Shown piece by piece: positions 24,225 to 31,969 of a stretch of 44,694 nt of DNA (its first letter is position 1; each line of letters opens with the position of its first letter). Origin of the DNA: Nocardiopsis sp. CC223A (GTDB lineage Bacteria > Actinomycetota > Actinomycetes > Streptosporangiales > Streptosporangiaceae); assembly GCF_030766825.1 (NCBI RefSeq), contig NZ_JASFDV010000061.1, positions 1 to 44,694 on the forward strand, read 5' to 3'. Under the pieces are notes generated by a model, which worked only from the letters and a program-made list of their open reading frames with translations, searched no databases and was not told the DNA's origin. A program made the position numbers and the translations under genes.

Positions 24225-24568
24225 ATCCCGCTCAGGAGGGGTCGTGGGGGTGTATCGGATGACATGTCGACCTTAGTCCTCGCGGGGCCGCGTGTGCAGT
24301 CCCGCCGGATCCCGTATCCGTCTTTTGACTTTTCCCCCTTCTGAAGGAGGGGGGTTCGGCCTGGCCTGACGGCCCGGTTCCGCTTACAGGGGAGGGCCCT
24401 TGCCGACTCACACCGGCTCCCGCCCCTACTGTGCAGGCTCCGCCGTTATCGCACAGCGGGAGCTCGGCATACCCCGGGACTTCGCCCCGGAACATGTTGC
24501 CCCGCTGGAGGTCGGGGCGATATCCGGGAAGAACGGTGAGGGTTCGCCCACCGGTTCGGAGCGGAACG
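24225..24568. other. intergenic region between S9 peptidase and gluD
   Basis: About 340 bases without a supported gene. It should contain the peptidase promoter (GATACA at about 24257 on the minus strand is a weak -10 candidate). It has a short hairpin CCTTC-T-GAAGG at 24337-24347 inside a C-run/G-run stretch. The block 24400-24530 (around CCGTTATCGCACAGCGGGAG) is less biased in composition but does not fold into a tRNA or a riboswitch I recognise. Confidence 0.4.
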
Positions 24569-24605
24569 CCGACGGCCCCGTCCACCGGGTGGGCGGGGCC
24601 GTCGG
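24569..24605 (-). terminator. terminator of the gluABCD operon
   Basis: A 37-base almost perfect palindrome (arm CCGACGGCCCCGTCCACC; one G-T pair) begins 26 bases after the gluD stop on the minus strand. It is the strongest hairpin in this gap. Confidence 0.85.
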
Positions 24606-24630
24606 TCGGGTACCGGACCGTGCCGGGGGC

Positions 24631-25653
24631 TCAGGGCTTCTCGGAGCCCCCGGTGCCGTCCGGGCCCTCGTCGGGCTCCTCCACGGCGGCCGCACCGGCG
24701 GCCGTCCCGGTGGCGTCGACCGCGGCCGGGACGCCGCCGGCCGCGGTGGCCCTGGCCGAGGGGCGGCCGCGCCGGGCGTTGCGCCGCTCCAGCCAGATCG
24801 CGATCCGGCTCAGGGTGATGTTGATGATGATGTAGATGACCGCGCAGATGATCGCCGCCGGGATCACGTTGCTCTCGCGGGTGGCCAGCAGCGTGAAGCT
24901 GCGCAGCAGCTCCGGGAAGGCGACGATGTAGCCGAGCGCGGAGTCCTTGAGCAGGACCACCAGCTGGGCGACGATCGCGGGCATCATCGACGTGACCGCC
25001 TGCGGGATCAGGATCTGCCACATCGTCTGCGTCCGGGTCATGCCGACGGCCTGGGCGGCCTCGGACTGGCCCTTGGGCACGGCCAGGATGCCCGCGCGGA
25101 ACACCTCCGCCAGCACCGACCCGTTGTACAGGGTCAGGCCGGTGACGACCGCGATCAGCGCGGTCACCTGGAAGGTGCCGGTCGGGATGCCGAATATCTG
25201 CCAGGCGACGATCGGCAGCGCCATGGTGAAGAAGATCAGCATCAGCAGCGGGATGCCGCGGAAGAACTCCACGACGGCCCCGGAGGGGATGCGGATCCAC
25301 GCGCGCTCGGAGAGCCGGCCGATGCCGAAGACCAGGCCGAACAGGACGGCCAGCACCGACGCGGTCAGCGCCGCGGTCAGGGTGTTCTGTAGACCGGGGA
25401 GGACGTAGCCGGTCCACGTGTCGGGCCGCAGGAACGGCTCCCACTTGTCGGCCGCCCACTGGCCCTCCGGGTTGACCGCCCAGGTGGCCGCCGAGAACAG
25501 CGGTCCCTCCCGGTCGGTCAGGGTCCGGTTGAACCCCAGGTACAGGATGGCCAGGCCGATCGCGGCCAGGACCACGGTGAGGACCGTGTAGAGGATGTTG
25601 CGCTGCCGGGCGCGGGGGCCGGGGGCGTCGAAGAGGACGGACTGGGCGCTCAT
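24631..25653 (-). CDS. gluD: glutamate/polar amino acid ABC transporter permease GluD
   Basis: Inner-membrane permease of 340 residues in the HisM/GlnP family; with GluC it forms the channel. A hydrophobic helix lies at about 20-42, the transport domain begins after WTGYVLPGLQNTL, and the family motif is VFRAGILAVPKGQSEAAQAVGM (EAA-type loop contacting the ATPase, residues near 190-215). The C-terminal about 45 residues are a disordered Ala/Gly/Glu-rich tail. The ATG overlaps the gluC stop by four bases. The gluABCD order is conserved in actinomycetes such as Corynebacterium; the substrate is inferred to be glutamate or a related amino acid. Confidence 0.88.
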   Translation of the reverse strand: MSAQSVLFDAPGPRARQRNILYTVLTVVLAAIGLAILYLGFNRTLTDREGPLFSAATWAVNPEGQWAADKWEPFLRPDTWTGYVLPGLQNTLTAALTASVLAVLFGLVFGIGRLSERAWIRIPSGAVVEFFRGIPLLMLIFFTMALPIVAWQIFGIPTGTFQVTALIAVVTGLTLYNGSVLAEVFRAGILAVPKGQSEAAQAVGMTRTQTMWQILIPQAVTSMMPAIVAQLVVLLKDSALGYIVAFPELLRSFTLLATRESNVIPAAIICAVIYIIINITLSRIAIWLERRNARRGRPSARATAAGGVPAAVDATGTAAGAAAVEEPDEGPDGTGGSEKP

Positions 25654-26324
25654 CGGACCACCGCCACGCGCTTGGACAGCCAGCCGAAGAAGTAACCCGT
25701 CGGCAGGGTCAGGATCAGGAAGCCGATCGCGAACCCGACGAAGGTCGGCAGGACCGGTGCGATGCCCTGGTCGAACATGAGCTTCATCTGCCGGGACGCC
25801 TCCTGGACGCCCAGCCCCGCGACGGAGGCGACGGTGGTGTTCTTGGTGAGCGCGATGAGCACACTGCCCAGCGGGCCCACGACGGTGCGCAGTGCCTGCG
25901 GGATGACGATCAGCCGCAGGTTCTGGGTGAAGGTCAGGCCCAGGGAGCGGGCCGCCTCGACCTGTCCGAGCGGGATGGTGTTGATACCCGACCGCAGTGA
26001 CTCGGAGACGAAGCAGGACGTGTAGGCGGACAGGCCGATGACCGCCCACCAGAACACGTCCAGGGCGACGGTGTCGCTGAAGCTCAGGCCCAGGGCGCTG
26101 TTGAGGCCCAGGCCGCAGAAGAGCAGCACCAGGGTCAGCGGTGTGTTCCGGATGCCTTCGACGTAGGCGGTGGACATGCCGCGCAGCAGGGGGACGGGGG
26201 AGACCCGCATCGCGGTGAGCAGGATGCCCAGGATGAACGAGAACAGGGCACTGGCGAGGGTGAGCCGGACGGTCCATGAGAAACCGTCGACAACCCTGTC
26301 GATATTGCTGAGAAAGGCTTCCAT
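25650..26324 (-). CDS. gluC: glutamate/polar amino acid ABC transporter permease GluC
   Basis: A 224-residue HisM/GlnP-type permease with about five helices. The permease signature is present: GINTIPLGQVEAARSLGLTF with downstream VIPQALRTVVGPLGS. It pairs with GluD. It lies downstream of gluB across a perfect 40-base palindrome, which probably lowers permease expression relative to the binding protein. Its stop overlaps the gluD start (ATGA). Confidence 0.9.
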   Translation of the reverse strand: MEAFLSNIDRVVDGFSWTVRLTLASALFSFILGILLTAMRVSPVPLLRGMSTAYVEGIRNTPLTLVLLFCGLGLNSALGLSFSDTVALDVFWWAVIGLSAYTSCFVSESLRSGINTIPLGQVEAARSLGLTFTQNLRLIVIPQALRTVVGPLGSVLIALTKNTTVASVAGLGVQEASRQMKLMFDQGIAPVLPTFVGFAIGFLILTLPTGYFFGWLSKRVAVVR

Positions 26325-26344
26325 GGGTCCCAGCCGGTCAAGGG

Positions 26345-26384
26345 CCGGGAGGTGGGGCCGGGACGTCCCGGCCCCACCTCCCGG
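26345..26384 (-). terminator. perfect 40-base palindrome between gluB and gluC
   Basis: The left arm (CCGGGAGGTGGGGCCGGGAC) and right arm are exact reverse complements with no spacer, giving a stem of 18 or more base pairs. It starts 20 bases after the gluB stop. As gluC and gluD continue in the same direction, it most likely acts as an attenuator and as a 3' stabiliser of the gluB message. Confidence 0.85.
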
Positions 26385-26403
26385 ACGGGGTCAGATGGCG
26401 GAC

Positions 26404-27270
26404 TTACGCGCAGGGGTCGAGCGCGGGCTGGCTCTCCTCGAAGGCGAAGTCGGTCTCACCGAAGGCCGCCTCCAGGTATTCGAGGGCCGCGCCCTCCTCC
26501 CACATCTTGGTGATGGCCGCGTTGACCTCTTCGCAGCGCTCGGTGGAGCCCGCGGGCAGACCCACGCCGTACTTCTCCTCGCCGAACGCGTTGTTGACGA
26601 CCCGGTACTCGCCCGGGCTCTGGGCGGCGAAGCCCGCGAGGATGGTGTTGTCGGTGGTCACCGCGTCGACGGTGCCGTTGCCGAGCAGCTCCAGGCACTC
26701 GGAGTAGTTGCCGGCCTCGCGCAGCTGCGCGTCGATGCCCAGGCCGCCGTCCTCCTCGGAGTCCACGATGTTGTTGGCGGAGCGGGAGCCGGAGGCCGAG
26801 CACAGGGTCAGGCCTTCGAGGTCCTCGGGGCCGTTGATGTCGGTGTTGTCGGCCTGGGTGAGGATGTCCTGCTGGGCGATGTAGTACGGACCGGCGAAGT
26901 CCACGACCTCGCGGCGCTCGTCGGTGATCGAGTAGGTCGCCACGATCATGTCGACGGTGCCCTGCTGGAGGAACGACTCGCGGTTGGCGGAGGCGGCCTC
27001 GGTCCACTCGATCTGGTCCGGGGTGTAGCCGAGCTCACCGGCGATGTAGGTGGCGACGTCCACGTCGAGGCCGACGGGGGTGCCGCCCTCGTCCAGGCCC
27101 AGGCCCGGCTGGTCGTACTTGACGCCGATGGTGATGGTCTCGCCACCGCCGTTGCCCTCGCCGCCACCGTCGCCGCCGTCGCCGCCGACCTCGGCGGTAC
27201 CACAGGCGGTGAGGGCGAGCGCCAGGGCCGCGGTGCTGCCCAGGGCGGTGCTGATGCGACGGACTCGCAT
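26404..27270 (-). CDS. gluB: glutamate-type ABC transporter substrate-binding lipoprotein GluB
   Basis: A 288-residue solute-binding protein of family 3. Lipoprotein signal with lipobox LALTAC (Cys23), followed by a long Gly/Glu linker, then the SBP_bac_3 core: ITIGVKYDQPGLG, GLDVDVATYIAGELG, VDMIVATYSITDERREVVDF, GPYYIAQQDIL. Glutamate is the likely ligand by family and operon, not proven. The ATG at 27270 is preceded by AAGGAAGAGG. The 65-base gap to gluA has a small hairpin GGCCCC-GTC-GGGGCC at 27309-27323. Confidence 0.9.
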   Translation of the reverse strand: MRVRRISTALGSTAALALALTACGTAEVGGDGGDGGGEGNGGGETITIGVKYDQPGLGLDEGGTPVGLDVDVATYIAGELGYTPDQIEWTEAASANRESFLQQGTVDMIVATYSITDERREVVDFAGPYYIAQQDILTQADNTDINGPEDLEGLTLCSASGSRSANNIVDSEEDGGLGIDAQLREAGNYSECLELLGNGTVDAVTTDNTILAGFAAQSPGEYRVVNNAFGEEKYGVGLPAGSTERCEEVNAAITKMWEEGAALEYLEAAFGETDFAFEESQPALDPCA

Positions 27271-27335
27271 TGGGGATACCTCTTCCTTGAGATGCGTGCG
27301 AACCTCGTGGCCCCGTCGGGGCCGCGGGGGAACTG

Positions 27336-28079
27336 CTAGTGGGTCAGGATCTTCGAGAGGAAGTCCTGGGCCCGCTCCGACTGCGGGTTGGTGAAGAACT
27401 CGTCGGGTGTGTTCTCCTCGACGATCTCGCCGTCGGCCATGAACACGACCCGGTTGGCGGCACGGCGGGCGAACCCCATCTCGTGGGTGACCACGACCAT
27501 GGTCATGCCCTCGCTCGCGAGGTCGGTCATGACGTCGAGGACCTCCTGGACCATCTCCGGGTCCAGGGCGGAGGTCGGCTCGTCGAAGAGGATGACCTTC
27601 GGATTCATCGCCAGGGCACGGGCGATGGCCACGCGCTGCTGCTGTCCGCCGGACAGCTGCGCGGGGTACTTGTGGGCCTGGTCGCCGATACGGACCCGCT
27701 CCAGCAGCTCCATGCCGCGGGCCTCGGCGTCGCTCTTGGACTTGCGCAGCACCTTCATGGGGCCCAGCGTCACGTTCTGCAGCACGGTCTTGTGCGCGAA
27801 CAGGTTGAACGACTGGAACACCATGCCCACGTCGCTGCGCAGGCGCGCGAGCGCGCGGCCCTCGGCAGGGAGCGGCTGTTCGTCGAGGGTGATCACGCCG
27901 GAGTCGATCGTCTCCAGGCGGTTGATCGTGCGGCACAGCGTCGATTTGCCGGAACCGGACGGCCCGATGACGACTACCACCTCGCCGGAGTTAACCGTCA
28001 GATTGATGTCGCGGAGCACGTGCAGGTCGCCGAAGTGCTTGTTGACGTTCTCCAGCACGACGAGAGGAGTTGTGGTCAT
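27336..28079 (-). CDS. gluA: amino acid ABC transporter ATPase GluA
   Basis: A 247-residue ATPase of the polar amino acid uptake (GlnQ) family powering GluBCD. Walker A GPSGSGKST (39-47), Q-loop VFQSFNLF, signature LSGGQ (142-146), Walker B VILFDEP (162-168) and switch His199 are all present. The first gene of the operon. A -10 hexamer lies six bases before the ATG and no ribosome site is seen, so the transcript is probably leaderless. Confidence 0.93.
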   Translation of the reverse strand: MTTTPLVVLENVNKHFGDLHVLRDINLTVNSGEVVVVIGPSGSGKSTLCRTINRLETIDSGVITLDEQPLPAEGRALARLRSDVGMVFQSFNLFAHKTVLQNVTLGPMKVLRKSKSDAEARGMELLERVRIGDQAHKYPAQLSGGQQQRVAIARALAMNPKVILFDEPTSALDPEMVQEVLDVMTDLASEGMTMVVVTHEMGFARRAANRVVFMADGEIVEENTPDEFFTNPQSERAQDFLSKILTH

Positions 28080-28085
28080 GGTCGG

Positions 28086-28114
28086 AACCTAGTGTCTCGA
28101 TGTTGCCGTGTCAT
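28086..28114 (-). promoter_or_regulatory. gluA promoter
   Basis: On the minus strand ATGACA (28109-28114) and TAGGTT (28086-28091) are separated by 17 bases, a good match to the vegetative sigma consensus. The start point would fall at or next to the gluA ATG (28079). Confidence 0.6.
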
Positions 28115-28402
28115 CACGAAAACGCACGCCCGTCGCGGAGTAGCAGACTTGTTACGACGCGATTCGTGAAACCGTTATCGTTTCGGAGGGTTAGCTCCAC
28201 CTTCGTCACGTAGGGCCGCCTTTTCATCCTCCAGAGTCCTTTTGCGCCGCGTGGCACCGCGTTCGATGTCGGCCTCCTTCCCCCTGGTCACGCGCTCGAC
28301 ACCCGGATGTCCCGCGGATCTCGGCCGGCCCGGGCGGGCGACGGCCCGTGACCGCCCCGAACGCGGCCTCGTGCGGTCCGCGGCACCGGATAGCCTGAGG
28401 AC
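28115..28402. other. divergent intergenic region gluA/miaB
   Basis: With the gluA promoter this makes a 323-base gap. It is AT-richer than its surroundings near 28115-28185, with an imperfect inverted repeat GAAACCG / CGTTTC around 28167-28183 that could be a glu regulator site. A 38-codon frame on the minus strand (28175-28291, basic and acidic residues) has only about 60 percent G/C at third positions and I do not call it. On the plus strand TAGCCT at 28391-28396 lies six bases before the miaB GTG. Confidence 0.4.
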
Positions 28403-29893
28403 GTGAGCCAGAGTCGTACCTACCAAGTGCGGACCTACGGCTGCCAGATGAACGTCCACGACTCCGAGCGCCTCTCCGGTCTGCTGGAGGACGCTGGGTA
28501 CGCGCGCGCAGCCGAGGACACCACCGCGGACATCGTCGTCTTCAACACCTGTGCGGTCCGGGAGAACGCGGACAACCGCCTGTACGGCAACCTCGGGCAC
28601 CTGCGCCCGGTCAAGGACGCCAACCCCGGCATGCAGATCGCCGTCGGGGGCTGCCTGGCGCAGAAGGACCGCGGTGAGATCGTCCGGCGCGCCCCCTGGG
28701 TCGACGTCGTGTTCGGCACCCACAACATCGGTTCCCTGCCGGCCCTGCTGGAGCGCGCCCGCGTCCAGAGGGAGGCGCAGGTCGAGATCGCCGAGTCGCT
28801 GGAGCACTTCCCCTCCACGCTGCCCAGCCGCCGCGAGTCGGCGTACGCGGCGTGGGTGTCGATCTCGGTCGGGTGCAACAACACCTGCACCTTCTGCATC
28901 GTCCCGGCGCTGCGCGGCAAGGAGCAGGACCGCCGCCCCGGCGACATCCTCGCCGAGGTGCGGGCCCTGGTCGCCGAGGGCGTCAGCGAGATCACCCTGC
29001 TCGGCCAGAACGTCAACGCCTACGGCAGCGGTTTCGGCGACCGGCAGGCGTTCTCCAAGCTGCTGCGCGCCTGCGGTGGGGTCGAGGGGCTGGAGCGGGT
29101 CCGTTTCACCTCCCCGCACCCGCGCGACTTCACCGACGACGTCATCGAGGCCATGGCCCAGACCCCCAACGTGATGCCGCAGCTGCACATGCCGTTGCAG
29201 TCGGGGTCCAGCCGCGTCCTCAAGGCGATGCGCCGGTCCTACCGCCAGGAGCGGTTCCTGGGCATCGTGGAGAAGGTGCGCGAGGCCATGCCGCACGCCG
29301 CCATCACCACCGACATCATCGTGGGCTTCCCCGGCGAGACCGAGGAGGACTTCGAGGAGACGCTGCACGTGGTCCGCGAGGCCCGCTTCTCGGCCGCGTT
29401 CACGTTCCAGTACTCCAAACGCCCCGGCACGCCCGCCGCCACCATGGACGACCAGGTGCCGCCGGAGGTCGTCAAGGAGCGCTACCAGCGGCTGGTCGAC
29501 CTCCAGGAGCAGATCTCCTGGGAGGAGAACAAGAAGCTGGTCGGCACCGAGGTCGAGCTGCTGGTCGCCGAGGGGGAGGGCCGCAAGGACGGGGAGCACC
29601 GCCGCCTGTCCGGCCGCGCCCCCGACAACCGCCTGGTGCACTTCGCCGTGGGCGACGCCGAGGAGCCCCGGCCCGGCGACGTGGTGACCGTCGAGGTCAC
29701 CTACGCCGCGCCGCACCACCTGGTGGCCGACTCGGGGGTGCGGGACCTGCGCCGCACCCGCGCCGGGGACGCCTGGGCCGCCCGCAACGGCGAGCCCCTC
29801 CAGGAGAAGAAGCCCGAGGTCCTGCTGGGCATGCCCCGTATCGGCAGGCCCGCCGAGCAGCCCGCCCCCGCGGGCGGCTGCGACCTCGTCTGA
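28403..29893 (+). CDS. miaB: tRNA-2-methylthio-N6-dimethylallyladenosine synthase MiaB
   Basis: A 496-residue radical-SAM methylthiotransferase that converts i6A37 to ms2i6A37 in tRNAs reading UNN codons. Auxiliary cluster cysteines C14 (TYGCQMN), C50 (NTCAVRE) and C84 (GGCLAQ); radical-SAM cysteines C158, C162, C165 (VGCNNTCTFC). The YGCQMN start is the MiaB hallmark and separates it from RimO at 742. A TRAM domain follows at about 375-445, and the last about 50 residues are a poorly conserved tail. The start is GTG; a TAGCCT hexamer directly upstream suggests a leaderless or very short leader. MiaA, which makes the substrate, is encoded convergently just downstream. Confidence 0.95.
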   Translation: MSQSRTYQVRTYGCQMNVHDSERLSGLLEDAGYARAAEDTTADIVVFNTCAVRENADNRLYGNLGHLRPVKDANPGMQIAVGGCLAQKDRGEIVRRAPWVDVVFGTHNIGSLPALLERARVQREAQVEIAESLEHFPSTLPSRRESAYAAWVSISVGCNNTCTFCIVPALRGKEQDRRPGDILAEVRALVAEGVSEITLLGQNVNAYGSGFGDRQAFSKLLRACGGVEGLERVRFTSPHPRDFTDDVIEAMAQTPNVMPQLHMPLQSGSSRVLKAMRRSYRQERFLGIVEKVREAMPHAAITTDIIVGFPGETEEDFEETLHVVREARFSAAFTFQYSKRPGTPAATMDDQVPPEVVKERYQRLVDLQEQISWEENKKLVGTEVELLVAEGEGRKDGEHRRLSGRAPDNRLVHFAVGDAEEPRPGDVVTVEVTYAAPHHLVADSGVRDLRRTRAGDAWAARNGEPLQEKKPEVLLGMPRIGRPAEQPAPAGGCDLV

Positions 29894-29906
29894 TCCACCG
29901 CTCGGA

Positions 29907-29934
29907 ACGGCCCCGGTGCGCGCACCGGGGCCGT
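29907..29934 (+). terminator. miaB terminator
   Basis: A 28-base perfect palindrome (arm ACGGCCCCGGTGCG) lies 13 bases after the miaB stop. Confidence 0.8.
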
Positions 29935-30049
29935 CGCCGTCCGGTCGGCACCGGCTCCGGGGCCCGACCTGCGGGCCGCCGAAGTCCACCCGCGGGGCGG
30001 GGCCTCGCCGTCGGCCGGTTCACGGAGGAGGCCGGACGGGGAGGGCGAA

Positions 30050-30079
30050 GAGGGGGCGTGCCCGCGGGCGCGCCCCCTC
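30050..30079 (-). terminator. miaA terminator
   Basis: GAGGGGGCG (30050-30058) pairs with CGCCCCCTC (30071-30079), and the inner GCCCGCGGGC can pair further. It is 18 bases beyond the miaA stop on the minus strand, so miaA and miaB each have their own hairpin in the 200-base convergent gap. Confidence 0.75.
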
Positions 30080-30097
30080 GTGTGTTCCGGTTCGCGG

Positions 30098-31087
30098 CTA
30101 CAGGTTCCGCGGGACCATCGTCGCGATGTCCACCAGCGCCTCGCCGGGTTCGTCGTCCGCCGCCGACAGCGCCGTGTCCACCTGCTGTAGCGCACGCTCC
30201 ACCAGGTCGGGGGCGTCGTAGGGCAACCAGCGCACCCGCGGGTCGCGGCGGAACCACGACTCCTGCCGCCGGGCGAACCGGCGGGTGGCCTGGGCGGTCG
30301 CCGCCCGCGCCTCCTCCTCCGACAGCTCTCCGTCCAGCTGCGCCAGCGCCTGGGCGTACCCCAGCGCCTTGGACGCGGTGCGGCCCTCGCGCAGCCCCCG
30401 GTCGGCCAGCCCGCGGACCTCGTCGACCAGGCCCTGCTCCCACATGCGGTCCACCCGCAGGTCGATGCGGGGGTCCAGCTCCGGGCGCGGGGCGGTCAGC
30501 CCGATCTGCGTGCACGGGTAGAACGACGCGTGGTCGGGCATGGTCGCCGTGAACGGCCGCCCGGTCAGCTCGATGACCTCCAGCGCCCGCACGATCCGGC
30601 GCCCGTTGCCGGGCAGGATCGCCCGTGCCGCCGCCGGGTCGGCCTCGGCCAGCCGGGCGTGCAGCACCCCCGGGCCCACCTCGGCCAGTTCCGCCTCCAG
30701 CCGGCCGCGCACCTGCGGGTCGGTGCCGGGGAAGTCCAGGTGGTCCAGGACCGCCCGCACGTACAGTCCGGAACCGCCCACCAGGATCGGCAGGACGTCC
30801 CGGTCGGTGCAGTCCTCCACCAGTTCGCGCGCCAGCGTCTGGTAGCTGGCGACGTCGGCGGGCTCGGTGACGTGCCAGATGTCGAGCAGGTGGTGGGGCA
30901 CACCCCGCCGCTCCTCGAACGGGAGCTTGGCGGTGCCGATGTCCATCCCCCGGTACAGCTGCATGGAGTCGGCGTTGATCACCTCGCCGCGGCGCCCCGT
31001 GCGCTCTTCCAGGCGCAGGGCCAGCTCCACGGCCAGGTCGGACTTGCCCACGGCGGTCGGACCCACGACCGCGATCACCTTGATCAT
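30098..31087 (-). CDS. miaA: tRNA dimethylallyltransferase MiaA
   Basis: A 329-residue enzyme that transfers dimethylallyl from DMAPP to A37 of tRNA, the step before MiaB. P-loop GPTAVGKS (9-16), substrate motif NADSMQLYRGMDIGTAK, LVGGSGLYVRA and the C-terminal tRNA-binding RRFARRQESWFRRD are all typical. It is transcribed towards miaB and away from dapF. The gap of 60 bases to dapF must hold both promoters. Confidence 0.95.
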   Translation of the reverse strand: MIKVIAVVGPTAVGKSDLAVELALRLEERTGRRGEVINADSMQLYRGMDIGTAKLPFEERRGVPHHLLDIWHVTEPADVASYQTLARELVEDCTDRDVLPILVGGSGLYVRAVLDHLDFPGTDPQVRGRLEAELAEVGPGVLHARLAEADPAAARAILPGNGRRIVRALEVIELTGRPFTATMPDHASFYPCTQIGLTAPRPELDPRIDLRVDRMWEQGLVDEVRGLADRGLREGRTASKALGYAQALAQLDGELSEEEARAATAQATRRFARRQESWFRRDPRVRWLPYDAPDLVERALQQVDTALSAADDEPGEALVDIATMVPRNL

Positions 31088-31135
31088 CCCCCCAGCCTAA
31101 GCCGCTCGCGGGCGTCGCCGGGCACGTGCGGGCAC

Positions 31136-31141
31136 TACTCT
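31136..31141 (+). promoter_or_regulatory. dapF -10 element, leaderless start
   Basis: TACTCT lies six bases before the dapF ATG and there is no ribosome site, implying initiation at or beside the start codon. Confidence 0.5.
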
Positions 31142-31147
31142 TGGCGC

Positions 31148-31963
31148 ATGCGATTCGCCAAGGGCCACGGAACCGAGAACGACTTCGTGATCCTCCCCGA
31201 CCCCGACGGGGAGCTCGACCTCACGGAGGCGGACGTCCGCCTGCTGTGCGACCGGCGCGCCGGGATCGGCGGCGACGGCATCCTGCGCGTGGTGCGCACC
31301 CGGGCCCTGGGCGAGGAGCTCGCCCCGTCCGCCCGCACCGCCGAGCGCACCGAGTGGTTCATGGACTACCGCAACGCCGACGGCAGCATCGCCGAGATGT
31401 GCGGCAACGGGGTGCGGGTGTTCGCCCGCTACCTGCTCCACGCGGGTCTGGCCGCCGGCGACCGGTTCGAGGTCGGTACCCGGGACGGGGCCAAGGAGGT
31501 CGCCGTCGAGGCGAACGGCGACATCACCATCGACATGGGCCGCGTGGAGCGGCTGGGCACCTCATCGGCCGAGCTGGCCGACCGCACGGTGGAGGGCGCC
31601 CGCATCTCCGTGGGCAACCCGCACCTGGCCTGCGAGATCTCCGCGCCGGTCGCCGAGGTGGACCTGCGGACCCTGCCGGTGCTGGACCCCGAGGCGTTCC
31701 CCGCGGGGGCCAACGTCGAGGTGTACAACGAGGTCGGCCCGGGCGTGCTACAGATGCGCGTGTACGAGCGCGGTGCGGGGGAGACCCGTTCCTGCGGTAC
31801 CGGCATCGTCGCCACCGCGGCGGCGGCCACCCCGCCCGGGGAGGGTGCCACCTGGCGGGTGCGCGTCCCGGGCGGCGAGTGCACCGTGTTCCTCGACGCC
31901 GACGGGGCCCGTCTGAGGGGCCCGGCGGTCATCGTCGCCGAGGGCGAGACCTCCCTGCTCTGA
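31148..31963 (+). CDS. dapF: diaminopimelate epimerase
   Basis: A 271-residue cytoplasmic enzyme that interconverts LL- and meso-diaminopimelate for lysine and peptidoglycan synthesis. The two catalytic cysteines are C85 (MCGNGVR) and C216 (SCGTGIV), in the two mirror-image halves of the fold; the N-terminal GHGTENDFV binds substrate. The ATG at 31148 is fixed by the family start (MRFAKGHGTEND). The stop lies six bases from the convergent glcF stop. Confidence 0.95.
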   Translation: MRFAKGHGTENDFVILPDPDGELDLTEADVRLLCDRRAGIGGDGILRVVRTRALGEELAPSARTAERTEWFMDYRNADGSIAEMCGNGVRVFARYLLHAGLAAGDRFEVGTRDGAKEVAVEANGDITIDMGRVERLGTSSAELADRTVEGARISVGNPHLACEISAPVAEVDLRTLPVLDPEAFPAGANVEVYNEVGPGVLQMRVYERGAGETRSCGTGIVATAAAATPPGEGATWRVRVPGGECTVFLDADGARLRGPAVIVAEGETSLL

Positions 31964-31969
31964 CCGGTC

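Noticed and set aside
24400..24530. A less GC-biased stretch with small stems considered as a tRNA, riboswitch or small RNA.
   Set aside because: No T-arm or anticodon-arm pattern, no recognisable aptamer core, and no terminator of its own.
28175..28291. A 38-codon minus-strand frame upstream of gluA that could be a leader peptide.
   Set aside because: Third-position G/C is only about 60 percent and it lies upstream of the predicted gluA promoter, so it would not be in the gluA message.
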